Assembly (NCBI GenBank): GCA_025529335.1
Contig: JAMYHX010000116.1
Location: 1-64,000, forward strand
Source of the DNA: Rhizopus sp. PT2906
Lineage: Eukaryota > Mucoromycota > Mucoromycetes > Mucorales > Rhizopodaceae
Reading direction: 5' to 3'
DNA: 64,000 bases
Both the position numbers and the translations under genes were made by a program. Each line of letters begins with the position of its first letter. Position 1 is the first letter of the stretch. This document shows positions 11,693 to 23,156 of this stretch, in pieces. The notes beneath the pieces were generated by a model. It saw only the letters and a program-made list of their open reading frames with translations. It ran no database searches and was not told the DNA's origin.

Positions 11693-12340
11693 ATGGGTCG
11701 TCGTCCAGCTCGTTGCTATAGATATTGTAAAAACAAGCCTTATCCTAAATCCAGATACAACCGTGGTGTGCCAGACCCAAAGTTAAGAATTTACGATTTA
11801 GGCCGCAAAAAGGCCTCTGTTGATGAATTCCCTCTTTGTATTCACTTGGTATCCAATGAATACGAACAACTTACTGCGGAAGCACTTGAAGCAGGTCGTA
11901 TTTGCGCCAACAAGTACATGTCTAAGACATCAGGCAAGGACTCATTCCACATGCGTATTCGAGTTCATCCATACCACGTGACTCGTATCAACAAGATGTT
12001 GTCTTGTGCTGGTGCAGATCGTTTACAGACAGGTATGCGTGGTGCCTTTGGTAAACCAAATGGTCTTGTCGCACGTGTGAACATTGGACAAATCATCTTT
12101 TCAGTACGCTCCAAGGATACAAACAAGGCTGTTGTTATTGAAGCATTGAGACGTTGCAAATACAAGTTCCCTGGTCAACAAAAGATTATTATTTCCAAAA
12201 AGTGGGGATTTACTCCTTTGGATCGTCAAGCTTACATTGAAGCTCGTTCCAAAGGTTTGATCAAGCCTGATGGTTCTTATGTCAAGTTTATTCCTCAAAA
12301 GGGACGTCTTTCCGAGTACTTTAACGCTGTTCGTGCTTAA
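11693..12340 (+). CDS. RPL10: 60S ribosomal protein uL16 (L10)
   Basis: A single uninterrupted exon gives 215 residues, the usual length for eukaryotic uL16. It starts MGRRPARCYRYCKNKPYPKS and carries the conserved stretches RIRVHPYHVTRINKMLSCAG and GADRLQTGMRGAFGKP. It is a cytosolic large-subunit protein at the peptidyl-transferase side of the ribosome, loaded late in 60S maturation. It is the only ribosomal protein gene of cytosolic type in this window without introns. AATAAA is found about 15 bp after the stop. Confidence 0.98.
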   Translation: MGRRPARCYRYCKNKPYPKSRYNRGVPDPKLRIYDLGRKKASVDEFPLCIHLVSNEYEQLTAEALEAGRICANKYMSKTSGKDSFHMRIRVHPYHVTRINKMLSCAGADRLQTGMRGAFGKPNGLVARVNIGQIIFSVRSKDTNKAVVIEALRRCKYKFPGQQKIIISKKWGFTPLDRQAYIEARSKGLIKPDGSYVKFIPQKGRLSEYFNAVRA

Positions 12341-13511
12341 TTGCATTGGATATTCATAATAAAAAAAGAAGCATCTTTTTTTGTCTAAAGATATATAAGA
12401 GAATATGAACCTACATTTTAAATGCAGACGGGTGTAGGCTCAGTGATTTTTTTAGCTGGTTGTAAGCGTTCACATAAAGATCATTCTATATATAAAGCAT
12501 AAAATTCTGTATTTCATATAGATGCTATTTTAAAAGCATGGTGTGATCTAAATTTAGTAAGCATTAAACCACATGTAAAATATACCCTGAGCACTGAAAA
12601 GAAAGAAATGAGAGATATCGTATGATACAGTAGGACTGCTTTGATCATGCGATCTATTACTTGAGTGAGGTATATCTTGCATATACATAGTTTAATGCGT
12701 GCATGTAATGATATTATAATTCATGAGTATCGAGTCATTAAATATATAGATTTGCTTTATTGGGAATTCAGTTGACCTTTATCAAAAAAGTGGTAGGACT
12801 GAGCGGAAATTTCCAGGTAATTTAAGAATTCTTTTTTAGCTTTTTTGTGTGTGCATATTAAACATGAAACAATGGGTTGAACAGGGTCTTTTAGAGTAGA
12901 TCTTGATTTTCTTTAGTTGAATTTAAAGGGAAAAGTAAAAGGGTTGGCACCAATCCAAGAGTATATCATTTCTTTATCAGTGAATAAAGTGTAAAGGGTC
13001 GCTTATGTAATATTCAGTGTAAACAGTTTCTTGTTGTTTAGTGACCCCTTTTTCCCAGAAAGAAGAGAATTATTTACTCTGAGGTCGTACGAATCGTTGT
13101 TTTTTACAACGAAAGATAAGGTTTTTGCCCTTAATTAATACTCTTTTGTTAAAGATCACAATAGATATCAATCATATTTCTCCCTCTTTTGGGCTATTTG
13201 TTGCCTTTTTATTATTCTTTTAAATCAAGTGTTTAACCTTTGTCTTTGCTTCCCTAAATGGTGTGTGAAGATATGCTGTTCCTGGGTATTACATGTGTTG
13301 ACTTTCCTTTTAACTGCTTGTACCAGTCTCCGCTAAGCTGGTCATCATTAAGTATTTCATTTCCCGATATCAACCACAAGCAATATCTTCTCTCTCTCAC
13401 AAAATATCAACCTTACGCACTTTAGCATTTTAAAAAGCTATTTTTATCCTCATTTTTTTTCTTTCCCAACCTTTTTCTTTTCCCTTTTTTCTTTTTTCCT
13501 TTCTTTAAAAA
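12341..13511. other. Intergenic region
   Basis: About 1.2 kb of AT-rich sequence: the uL16 terminator, no coding signal, then a strongly pyrimidine-rich leader (13445-13505) before the next start codon. Confidence 0.5.
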
Positions 13512-16082
13512 ATGACATCCATTAGTACAGCAACAGAAGGAGATAATTCATGGATAAAAAAGCGCACAAGTATCTTCACTAACCCAGCAACGACATCTTC
13601 CACTACCACAAACAATTCTTCTGTCAATAAAGTGGTCGACAAAGAATTGGCTCGACTCAAAAATATCGGTGCAGTTTCATCAGTCTGGTCAAACAAATTT
13701 GTTCAAGAAGATTCAGGAGGTAGTAGTACCACAGAAAAAATAACCCCTTCGTCTCCACCTCTCTCAGGACGCCTCAATAAAATCAATATGTCCCCTCGAC
13801 CGAATGCTAACTATATACCTATCGCAGGAAATACCAACCGTCAATCTGTAAACAGCAATCAGTCAACCTCTCCAAAGTCACCCACCTTCAATATCAGAGC
13901 TCGCACCCTATCAGGCAATAATAAAGAGCTTGCCAAAGAGATCTCTGCTGCCCTTCAACAACATGACAATAAGCCTCCTGCTTCTAATCGCCTAACTACA
14001 GGCTCTGTATCAAGCTTTGAGTTAAATCAAGATAACCGATCCTCATCTGGAAGTGTTATTTCTAACTCAAGTCAAGTCACTGTGAACTCATCTGCATCCG
14101 CTCAATCATCAACATCTAATACCTCTGCCACGGTAGATCTGGATGAAGCCGCTTCTCTCTGGTTCCAATGCGAGACACTCAAGACACAATATGCCCAAAT
14201 CAATGCCCGCTTGAATAGAGCCAATGAAGATATCGCGTTTTATAAACGTCAATTAGAGAATCTAGATGCTTCTACCCGCGAAGGCTTGGCAGCCGCGGCT
14301 GAAGAACGGGATAAGGAAGTGGAACGGGTCAAGCAATTAGCTGAACTAATTATCAAACAAGATGAATTATTAAGCGAATATGAAGCAAGTCTTGAGCATC
14401 TTCGCAAGTCCGCCACCGAGGTTGCTGCTGCCAATTCAGATGATGGAGCCAAGGCCGAGATCGAAGCCCTCCGCCATGAACTCACTGGACTGTACAGACA
14501 AAAGGAAGAGATGGAGTGTGCTATCACAGCCCTGCGCGCCGAATTGGAAATGAGCTACAGTCAGATGCGACTGATGATGGTTGTTTCAACAGAGATTCAA
14601 AATGAATTCGATAGCTACAAGAAGAGAATGGATATTGAAATAAAGGAGCTTATTGCCGAGAAACAACAAGAACACAAGAAAGAGATGGAAGCGCTTGAAC
14701 AAAAATTGACCACGAGCCCTGTTCAAAGAGAAGTCGTTCATCATACCTCTGCTGACTCTTCTCTAGAAGAATTGGAAGCCCTTCGCAAGCAAGTAAATGA
14801 TCTGATTGATGCTGCAGAAGAAAAAGATAAAGCAAACAAGCTTACTGTAGTTGAACACCAGAATACACTCAAGGTCGTTCAAGAGCAAGTATCCGAGTTA
14901 AAGGAATTAAAGCAAGCGCTCGAAGAAAAGGACAAGGTCATCTCGGAAACTACGGCTAGCAGTCAAAAAACAATCCAGTCGCTTCAGAACCAAATTCAAG
15001 AACTAAGCCAAACTCTTGAACACAAGGATAAGATCATTGCCGATCTCGAAAACCAAATGAAGGCGCAAAAGATGAACATGGACTCTCAGATGATGGACCT
15101 CACTCAAAGTATCCTCGAAAAGGACGCTCTCTTGCTTGAGTTCATGAGCAGCCGTAACAACAGCTCAGAAAGCAATGTCATGTGTGCCTCTCCTACTACA
15201 ACTACCGAAAAGCCGGCGTTTAACAATGACACTGATACCTTTTATCAACGTCAAACAGAAGCTCATAGACAAATGTCTCAAGTGCGCGACTACATGTATA
15301 CCACCTCTTCCGATGAAGAAGAATTAGATGCTTACTCAAGTGATGAAGAAACCGCTCACCCTGTTCATCAGTACCATGCATACAACAGTACCAACAACAC
15401 CCATAGTGACAACAAATCCATATCATCCATCACACACGGTGAACATGCTCCTCAAAGCCCTGCAGACACCATTTCTTCCAGCATTACCTTTGATTCCTCT
15501 GATGAAGAAGAGCAAGTAGCCGAAATCAAGCACCTTTCCTATTCCTCTGTACATTCTCAATCCACCTTGTCTCTTCATAGCCACAGCAGCACAGCCATTG
15601 GCTCATCCCAGAGCCCTGAAGAAGAGAAGCGCAACAGCAACAGCAGCAACACATTATCTCCTTATAGTGCTGTCAAGGATACTTCAGCAAAAGCAACATC
15701 ATCTAGCTGGCCAATGCCTCCTCCAACTCCTCCACCTTCAGAACCACTTCCTCCTCTGCCTGTCCCTTCTTCTGGCAACGAACCTGTTACATCAGCTGTT
15801 GTTCCTCCTCCACGCCGCGCTCGGTCCAAGACGATGGTTCGCGAAGAAAGTCCTTCTCCTTATACGACATCCATTCACAAGTCCAATGAACTTCCTCGCA
15901 TTGTTCCTTTACAAAAAGATACCATGATTGATACTATGCCAGTGCCTCCACCTCGTAAAGACATCAAACATACCACTTCAGAATCAGCATCTCAAGTATC
16001 ATCAAATCCTCCTTTGAACACAAAATGGATGGATGACCCAGAGAGTGAAGAAGAACATTGGAGTGAAGCTCAAAGCCATTAA
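13512..16082 (+). CDS. Large coiled-coil protein with proline-rich C-terminus, function unknown
   Basis: A single intronless ORF of 856 residues. Residues 1-210 are Ser/Thr/Asn-rich and probably disordered. About 215-550 is heptad-rich coiled coil (for example WFQCETLKTQYAQINARLNR, ELIIKQDELLSEYEASLEHL). After that come acidic serine clusters (SSDEEELDAYSSDEE, SSDEEEQVAE) that look like CK2 sites. They are followed by a proline-rich segment with PPPTPPPSEPLPPLP, PPPRRARS and PVPPPRKD, which resemble SH3 ligands. The tail is acidic. This layout suggests a cytoskeletal or polarity scaffold, but I recognise no family. The lack of introns is unusual beside its neighbours. AATAAA lies at about 16215. 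Confidence 0.85.
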   Translation: MTSISTATEGDNSWIKKRTSIFTNPATTSSTTTNNSSVNKVVDKELARLKNIGAVSSVWSNKFVQEDSGGSSTTEKITPSSPPLSGRLNKINMSPRPNANYIPIAGNTNRQSVNSNQSTSPKSPTFNIRARTLSGNNKELAKEISAALQQHDNKPPASNRLTTGSVSSFELNQDNRSSSGSVISNSSQVTVNSSASAQSSTSNTSATVDLDEAASLWFQCETLKTQYAQINARLNRANEDIAFYKRQLENLDASTREGLAAAAEERDKEVERVKQLAELIIKQDELLSEYEASLEHLRKSATEVAAANSDDGAKAEIEALRHELTGLYRQKEEMECAITALRAELEMSYSQMRLMMVVSTEIQNEFDSYKKRMDIEIKELIAEKQQEHKKEMEALEQKLTTSPVQREVVHHTSADSSLEELEALRKQVNDLIDAAEEKDKANKLTVVEHQNTLKVVQEQVSELKELKQALEEKDKVISETTASSQKTIQSLQNQIQELSQTLEHKDKIIADLENQMKAQKMNMDSQMMDLTQSILEKDALLLEFMSSRNNSSESNVMCASPTTTTEKPAFNNDTDTFYQRQTEAHRQMSQVRDYMYTTSSDEEELDAYSSDEETAHPVHQYHAYNSTNNTHSDNKSISSITHGEHAPQSPADTISSSITFDSSDEEEQVAEIKHLSYSSVHSQSTLSLHSHSSTAIGSSQSPEEEKRNSNSSNTLSPYSAVKDTSAKATSSSWPMPPPTPPPSEPLPPLPVPSSGNEPVTSAVVPPPRRARSKTMVREESPSPYTTSIHKSNELPRIVPLQKDTMIDTMPVPPPRKDIKHTTSESASQVSSNPPLNTKWMDDPESEEEHWSEAQSH

Positions 16083-16753
16083 ATAGCTTTTCTCTCTCTT
16101 TTTATTATAAGTTTTTGTAGATTTAGAACCCCTTTTTTTTCTTTTTTTATTCATTTTATAAAATATCAATGTATGTTAGACATATTCTTTTTTTTTTTTA
16201 TTGCTATTCATATGTTCAATAAAGCAATCCTTATTTTACCATGTAAAAATGTGAAGTTGAGACTGTAACTGTTCGGCCCTCAATTGGAGTTTGAATTTTA
16301 ATTGGACAAAAAAAAAAAGCAAGCAGCTGGACAGGGAAGTCTATGAAAGCAAACGAGAGGCAGGTCTATAATTCCTTCTTTCCCCGCATAGGTATGAATC
16401 TATCCAACTGCTGCATCCTATGATCCATTCGACCACAAATATATCCATCCATCAACAAGAAAGAAGAAAGAACAAATAGATTAAAAATAAAGACATCCAT
16501 ATCAGCTTATAAACATATCATTCATCCATCCATCCATCTATCCAACAAACTGAACTATATAGAAAAAGATACAAGGGGCGAGAGGGGGAGAGCGTATGTA
16601 TGTGAGAGAATGAAAGAAGAAATGATAGTTTCAACGGTCGGATAGACAGTACATTACGTTGAATTGAAAGGAGAGAATGGACATTTTGGATGCAGCAGAA
16701 AAAGGAAATATAAGGATTAGCCCAGAATCATTAACATTGATTATAGAACCAAC
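16083..16753. other. Intergenic region
   Basis: Contains the terminator of the coiled-coil gene, a short ATCC tandem (around 16505-16540) and the eS10 promoter. No coding signal. Confidence 0.5.
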
Positions 16754-17407
16754 ATGCTTATTTCCAAAGAGAATAGAAAGGCCATCTACTCGGCTCTCTT
16801 CAAAGGTTCGAGGCGCATTTACATCATTATGAACAACACTGACATTTTTGTATAGATGGTGCCCTTTGTGCTCCCAAGGACTACAATGCTCCCAAGCACC
16901 CCGAAATTGATGTCCCTAATCTCGAAGTCATCAAGGCTATGCAATCTTTGACCTCCAAGGGTTTGGTCAAGACTCAATTCTCTTGGCAATGGTACTACTA
17001 TACCCTTACTGATGAGGGTATTGACTACCTCCGTGAATGTAAAGTATATACATATAAAAAAGAAAATATAAACTTATATATTCTCTTAGATCTTCACTTG
17101 CCTCAAGAAATTGTCCCTGCCACTATGAAGAAGACTGCCCGTCCTGCTTCTTCTGCTCCTCGTCGTACTTGTAAGTAACATATACATATAGAAATAGTAG
17201 TATATATGTATGCTAATTCATTTTGTAGTCGGTGGCGACCGTGAAGGTCGTGCTCCTCGTGGCGATCGCGATAACTACAGACGTAAGGATGGTGCCTCTG
17301 GCGATTTCAAGCCTGAATTCCGTGGTGGCATGGGTAATTATTATTAAAGGATGAATTTTATTGAAAAGTGACTCACTGTTTAAATAGGCCGTGCTCAACG
17401 CGAATAA
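16754..17407 (+). CDS. RPS10: 40S ribosomal protein eS10
   Basis: Five exons (16754-16805, 16856-17038, 17090-17170, 17229-17333, 17388-17407) encode 146 residues, normal for eS10. The start MLISKENRKAIYSALFKDGA and the core FSWQWYYYTLTDEGIDYLRE are diagnostic of the eS10 plectin/S10 domain. The C-terminus is Gly/Arg-rich (GGDREGRAPRGDRDNYRR), as in other eukaryotes. The last exon codes for only six residues. It is convergent with the ARMC8 gene, with 109 bp between stop codons. Confidence 0.96.
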
Positions 17408-17516
17408 ATTGTTGCTATTTTTGAACTGATTTAGCATTCTTTTTATAAAATATTGTGTTTTTTTATTGTATTTTCTACGGGTTTCCTCTCCTTTTTTTTT
17501 ATTTATAGAAAAGTAT

Positions 17517-20186
17517 TTATCCAAGAGCTTCAGACAATTGAGTATAAGCTGTCTTTGCTCGATCACGGACATCAAAGCATGGATCATCATCTATCAATAG
17601 TTCCAATTTGTCCTGCACTCCCAAATCCTTTAAGCGCTTGCATCGATTCACTAAATCTTCTTTTTGATCGTTTGTATCTCCCCAAGTCCAGTTAATTAAT
17701 ACCCAAGCAGCAGCTACTCTTACGGCATCATCCTCATGACTCTGTTTTCCATCTATATTTTTAGCAAACAATGAACGTATACCTTTTGTCATTTGTTTTC
17801 ATTTGCTTACCAAGAGTTCAATCGCGCTTCTCACAATGATATCTCTACTCGTCAAATCCATCTTGGGTGCTTCGGCATTACTGCACATATTTACAATGAT
17901 ATATAATGTTGGCACTAGTATCTAAATCTAGAGAGTAAATATAGGAGGTGTAATTCATCATCAACACAATCTTACAGAAGACGCCACTGGTTCCTCACCA
18001 TCCTCATGTGTATCCATCGTTTGCAGTTTACTTTCTATAACATCCAATAAAGTCTCTTTACCCATCTTTTCATAGACCCAGTCAATATCCTCTTGTTCGC
18101 CAAACACCAAATTTCTAACAATTTCCAGTGCTTGTTCTTGGATTGTTGTATTCTGATCATGCAGTAAGTCAATAAGTGAGTCAAACGAGAGTGCCTCCAT
18201 CACTGACTTTTTCTCATTCAATTCTGCCTTGAACAAGAGGTTATTGATAGCCCATATACCGTTGATTTTCAAGTTGGAATCATTTGATTTTGAATATTGC
18301 ACAAATTTATCTATAGCCCCTGCTTCTAAAAGCGATTTCTTCATAGGTGAAAAATGTAAGACAAGGTTGCATAGTGCGCCACATGCTGCTGCTTGAACTG
18401 TCTGTGATTCATCATGCAATAACTATCATATATCGAGAAATAGTGGTTCAGTATGAAGCGGATATCATAATGAAGATCAAGACTATACCTTGACAAGATG
18501 AGGCGCGACGTTTTCATCTACAAAACTCGTTCGCAAGTGGCTCACGCTTCTTGATAAAGATTTGGCGCACTGACAGGCAGCCAATCTAACGCTTGGCTGT
18601 TTGCTATTTAAACCTGAAATAACGTGTGGCAGTACTTTGGCTTCTATCGCTTGAGTACGACACTCTTCTTTAGACAAAGTAGCAGCAGCAATAGCAATCA
18701 GCGAGTTCTAGAGAATACGGTTTGGTTAAAAGAAAAGGGGATAAAACCATGCTTATATACCTCTTTTATCTTTTCCTTTCTCTTTGCCGTGCTACCCATG
18801 CCAGGAATACCCAATTGACAGGTATGATCTTCAATCTCTCGTGAAGAAGAAACACTGGCCAAAAGCTCCGCAAGTTTTGAAATAGCGTCCGCGTCATAAG
18901 CTGCCTTTTGCATTTCCTCGTCATCCTTTATCAAATCTGCCAATACAAGGGGTGCTCTTTCTTGAATATCTCCCGTAGGTTCTTGCAGTAACTTGACAAG
19001 AGCTGGAAGGACAATGAGGATGATGTCATTTGATGGTTCTGTAAACACACCAGTGCGATACAAGTTTGTCAAACTATTCTACAACGATTAGATCATCCTT
19101 TGTGTCAAATTTGTGTAATTTGGGTAGACATACCATGTACAGGCAATGAGTCGCATGGCAGAACATTTTCCTTTAGCAAAGTCAAGCATAGTACTCAACG
19201 TGGTCTGCCCGGTATTGGAGGCTGCATTCAAACGAAAAGGGTTAGTCAACTATTATAGTTTATAAAAAAGTTTTTACATTTTGATTGAATAATGATATCC
19301 CCCAACAGCCTATTCTCATGACACAAGCTCGACAATGCATCCAAGGCCGCCTCCTGTGCTTTAATACAGTGTGAGTGTAAGATGTCGACGAGTGGTTGAA
19401 CGATGCCAGCCTCTTGTAACTGTAACTGTTGAGTATCTGTATCACAGCACTTGGATACGATGGCTGCTGTAAACTCGGCAATCATTGCAAAAGATAATCC
19501 TTCGGAGGTAGTTGCCACAGATGATTCTTCTATCAAAAACCCCGAGGTTACTTTAAGTATCAAAGCCAGATCACGAATATGTTTTTCCTATATTCCCAGA
19601 TGTGTAAAACATATTCCTATTTCTTAAAAAAAAAAAGGGTCAACTTACAGTGATACATGCGTTTCTTAGAGATTTGGATGAAGAGGCTGTAAAGATAGCT
19701 TTAAGTGCTCTTGTACTGGCTTCGATCAATTTGCGTCTTTGACGTAATGACTCTATCAAGTGCTTGTCATGAGGGAGTGAAAGTGTGTTGAGTAAAGGAA
19801 CGATTGAACCAGAAGTGATGACAGCAGACACATTATCGTCTTTGCCTATATATTGTTAATAAGTATTTTTATATATGCATAATAGTTATCCTTTATTTAC
19901 CATAGGCAATACTACCCAAAATAGTAGCTGCCTGTATCTTTAAAGTATATGGGCTCTCTTCTGGTAAGGAAAGGTAATCAACAAGTCTATATAGAACAAT
20001 GAGCGTCGTGTTCTTGTTTTTCTTCTTCTTTTTCTACCTTTGAACAACACCGAGCTTTATATACAACTCTTTTTTTGTTTTGTTGCCAATGACCGAGTTT
20101 TTGATAAAACGTAATGCTTTAAGTCTCTTGTTGCTATCTGGCGATCCTAATTCTTTAATAGATTCCTCGTACTTTGAAGTCGTCAT
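17517..20186 (-). CDS. ARMC8/GID5 (Vid28) armadillo-repeat subunit of the GID/CTLH ubiquitin ligase
   Basis: Ten exons (20038-20186, 19901-19986, 19649-19845, 19278-19587, 19134-19221, 18761-19073, 18489-18707, 17976-18422, 17811-17921, 17517-17741) give 714 residues; human ARMC8 has 673. Collinear matches to ARMC8 are IKNSVIGNKTKKELYIKLGV near the N-terminus, VRLAACQCAKSLSRSVSHLR, GIWAINNLLFKAELN and VRVAAAWVLINWTWGD near the C-terminus. The protein is built of armadillo repeats throughout. In yeast, Gid5/Vid28 docks substrate receptors in the GID E3 that degrades gluconeogenic enzymes. Acceptors at 19074 and 17742 were picked because nearer AGs break the frame. Its 5' end is divergent from the transporter at 20464 with 277 bp between the two starts. 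Confidence 0.9.
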
Positions 20187-20463
20187 TAATTAAAAAAAGA
20201 AGGAAAAAAAAGAAGGAAAAATTATCTCCCAGCTTGCAGGCAAAACAACAGTCAATAGCCTTGCGGAATGTATATATTTTTTATGCAAAGGGATCATCCA
20301 TAATATAAAGTATTCGAAGAGAGATGATTTGTGTACTTTCTAATTCGATACCCGAGAGTAGGCCAACCAATGTTATTTATTGATCGCATAGATAAAATTT
20401 TTCTTTTTTTTTTTTTTCAGTGTAGATCTTTGCTTTCTTTTTCCCTTTTTTTTCTTAAATAAA

Positions 20464-22004
20464 ATGATTGCTCCAACAGAACCAACAGAACCAATTGAAC
20501 GAATATCAAATGAAAAAACAGATAGAGAATCATCCATATCCAATGCTTATTCTTCACCAGATATCATTCCTCCTGATGGTGGAAGAGGTTGGCTTGTCGT
20601 CTTTGGTTCATTTTTGGTAAATGAATAAAAACTGACTTTGAATTGACAATGAGCTGATAAAAAGTACTAGGGCATGTTTGCGATGTGAGTTTTGGGATGA
20701 AGAAGTTGATATATGAGATGTACTAATATTGCGTATATTAGATTTGGATATAATTATAGCTGGGGTGTCTATCTTAATTATTATAGAACAAATGTATATA
20801 TTGGTCAAATGAGTACTCTCTCTTGGATTGGCTCAATCTGTGTCGCGTTATTTTTTATTACAGGGCCCATCAACCAAATACTTATTGAAAGAATGGGTTA
20901 CAAATATATGCTTGCAACAGGTACTGTTTGTTGTACAGCTGCTCTTATTTTGGCCAGTTTTGCACAAGAGGTAATTATATAAAATTTAACAAATCAAAAA
21001 GATGAAACAAAATCTAAAAAAGGTACCAAATAAAAAATATGACAGGTATGGCACGTATTTCTGACGCAAGGTGTCTTGTTTGGCCTTGGAGCATCCTTTG
21101 TCAGTTTAACCTGTATTGGTGCACCTCAACAGTGGTTTTCAAAGAGAAGAGGTTTAGCTGTTGGTTTATCATTTTGCGGATCTGGTGTTGGTGGTTTAGT
21201 TGTAGCCAATATTTCTATGGCAGCTATCAAAAGCATCGGTTATCGATGGGCTCTTCGTATTGATGGTATTGTCATCTTTATTCTTTTATCGATTGCTACT
21301 TGTCTTGTTCGTCCCTTTGGAGATGTAAAAAAGACAGGTGGTCAAAGAAAGGTAATTAATTGGTATCTATTCAAAAACTCCATGTTTTCTGTCATGTTTA
21401 TGCATGGTCTTATTACAACTTTTGGTTACATGGTAAGTCCTCTTTTTCTTTTTCTTTTTTTTTATATCTCACTTATATATAGACACCCTACTTCTTATTA
21501 CCTTCCCATGCAAATGCACTTAATCTGGACCCTTGGGTTGGTGCCAACCTTTCCGCCATCATGTCGGCAGTCAATGCTGTCGCAAGAGTGTTTACTGGAC
21601 ATGTAGGCGATAAGCTTGGCAGGTTCAACAGTCTGTTTCTCTGTACATTTCTGTGCGGTGCAAGCTGCTTGCTCATTTGGACCAATGTTCATAATGAAGG
21701 AACCCTTTGGGCATTTGCCGTTATCTATGGTTTCTTTGGTGGAGGCTATGTCGCACTCTTCCCTGCAGTCCAACCACAGGTCGTTGGCCTTGAGAATATT
21801 GGTCCAGCTATTGGATTACTTTACACCACTAATATATTTGGATATCTCTTTGGTACACCGATAGCTTCTGCACTCATCAACCTAGATACACCACCCAATT
21901 ATCTTTATGGTGCATTATGGGCAGGAAGTACTATTGTTGTCGGTTCCTTGTTTGCAGGATGGCTTAGAATCCTAAAAGGTGGATTTAAGTTTGTCAAGAT
22001 TTAA
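20464..22004 (+). CDS. Monocarboxylate transporter-like MFS permease
   Basis: Five exons (20464-20616, 20671-20684, 20742-20970, 21046-21432, 21483-22004) encode 434 residues. Exon 2 is only 14 nt. The sequence PPDGGRGWLVVFGSF at the first membrane segment matches the conserved MCT (SLC16-type) motif. Further membrane segments follow (FFITGPINQILIERMGYKYM, GLSFCGSGVGGLVVANI), with a cytosolic loop after about residue 230. An N-terminal cytosolic stretch of about 40 residues precedes TM1. Such fungal proteins carry monocarboxylates or remain uncharacterised; the substrate cannot be read from sequence. Confidence 0.9.
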
Positions 22005-22560
22005 GTCATTATGTGTATCTTGTAGATAACTTTTTTTTATTTTTTATTTGCATTAGTTTAATAGATAAAAAGATTTCAGTTTATATAACGCGTTTGTTTA
22101 CGCGTGACGCGTAGCACGTACCTATCATTTTTTTTTTCATAGCGTAGTTTTAAAAGGATAAGCATACTCTTTGTTATCGAATCATGTGTGTATATGACCA
22201 TCATGAACACACACCATGTTCTAATAAGATCGACCTTGTATTGTGGTAGATTTATCAAAAAAAAGAAAGAAAACCTTGAAAGTTGGTTATTTTCCCATCA
22301 CATATTATTTACTGTATTTTTGTTTTCAAGTCTTTGCTGACTTCTACAGCTCCCAATTCGTATCTATTGCATGCAATTTTATAATTTGGAATATCTCCTG
22401 CCTTTTATCATCCCATCAGCTCTTCAGCTGCAATTTTCCTTCTTTTATTGTTCTCTAATGAACACGCTCTACTGGTTATTTCGCTACATATATACATAAC
22501 TTTCTTAAGTCAATACATTTATTTCAATCATGTATGGATTTTTAAAGTTTTACGTTCGGC
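22005..22560. other. Intergenic region with ACGCGT cluster
   Basis: AT-rich sequence after the transporter. It contains three ACGCGT motifs within 25 bp (22088-22112). Small ORFs here lack protein-like composition. Confidence 0.5.
22088..22112. promoter_or_regulatory. Cluster of three ACGCGT (MCB-like) motifs
   Basis: ACGCGT occurs at 22088, 22100 and 22107. In yeasts this palindrome is the MBF (Mbp1/Swi6 or Cdc10) binding site of G1/S genes. The cluster is obvious in this AT-rich background, but no intact gene starts nearby; the transporter ends 84 bp upstream. Confidence 0.35.
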
Positions 22561-22908
22561 AATTCAGTTCGCTTCCGTCAAAAGCTGTATCAATAAAACC
22601 CCAAACACGTCGCATAACATCGCGTTCGCTATAATCTGTGAGGGACAAATAGTTAGTAGCGAATAAATCTGCAGCCTATTGAATGGTCATCTTTAGCCAA
22701 TAAAGATCTTGCTCAGTGGCTGGATCAATGACTATATTTTTGATATGGTTGAAAACTTTAATTATATCCGTAGTTCTAGGGATTGTATTCTAAAAGTCTT
22801 TTATTTTTTCGGGAAATTGAAAACTGATATCCTTCTCAACGCACTTGTTCTTGATCTCATCTAATTCTTCCGCAGAAAAGATATCTATCCAATTTTTGTC
22901 ATCCAAAT
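22561..22908 (-). pseudogene. Decayed member of a Mucorales-type repeat gene family
   Basis: Minus-strand translation reads DDKNWIDIFSAEELDEIKNK, then EKDISFQFPEKIKDF, a TAG, then FNHIKNIVIDPATEQDLYWL, another TAG, and finally DYSERDVMRRVWGFIDTAFD. All segments are in one frame with at least two in-frame stops. The last motif recalls a family of uncharacterised proteins repeated in Rhizopus and Mucor genomes; this is recalled, not searched. Confidence 0.5.
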
Positions 22909-23156
22909 CTAAAATAAGAGAACAAGGAGGACTAATACATAAAAAAGTTTCATTAAATACATTTATGTGCGATGCTTAGCATGTTACTTACTGTTCATAG
23001 TTCAGTTTTAGAGTAAACTCGTTCAATGCTTCTTCTACATATCGTCCAGTGGAAAGCTTTCACATTCTATCTTTTTGAAGCAAGGTATACATATTTTTAA
23101 CATTCACTTTATCGGTACTTGTTAACTTGTATCCCAAAAAACTTGCTTTACTTATA

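Noticed and set aside
17744..17810. Reading through the last ARMC8 intron (MTKGIRSLFAKNIDGKQ)
   Set aside because: It is out of phase with the upstream exon; using the CAG acceptor at 17742 restores phase and gives the expected armadillo sequence.
22243..22666. 71- and 72-residue plus-strand ORFs downstream of the ACGCGT cluster
   Set aside because: Phe/Leu/Ser-rich low-complexity frames in AT-rich DNA; the second overlaps the better-supported minus-strand relic.
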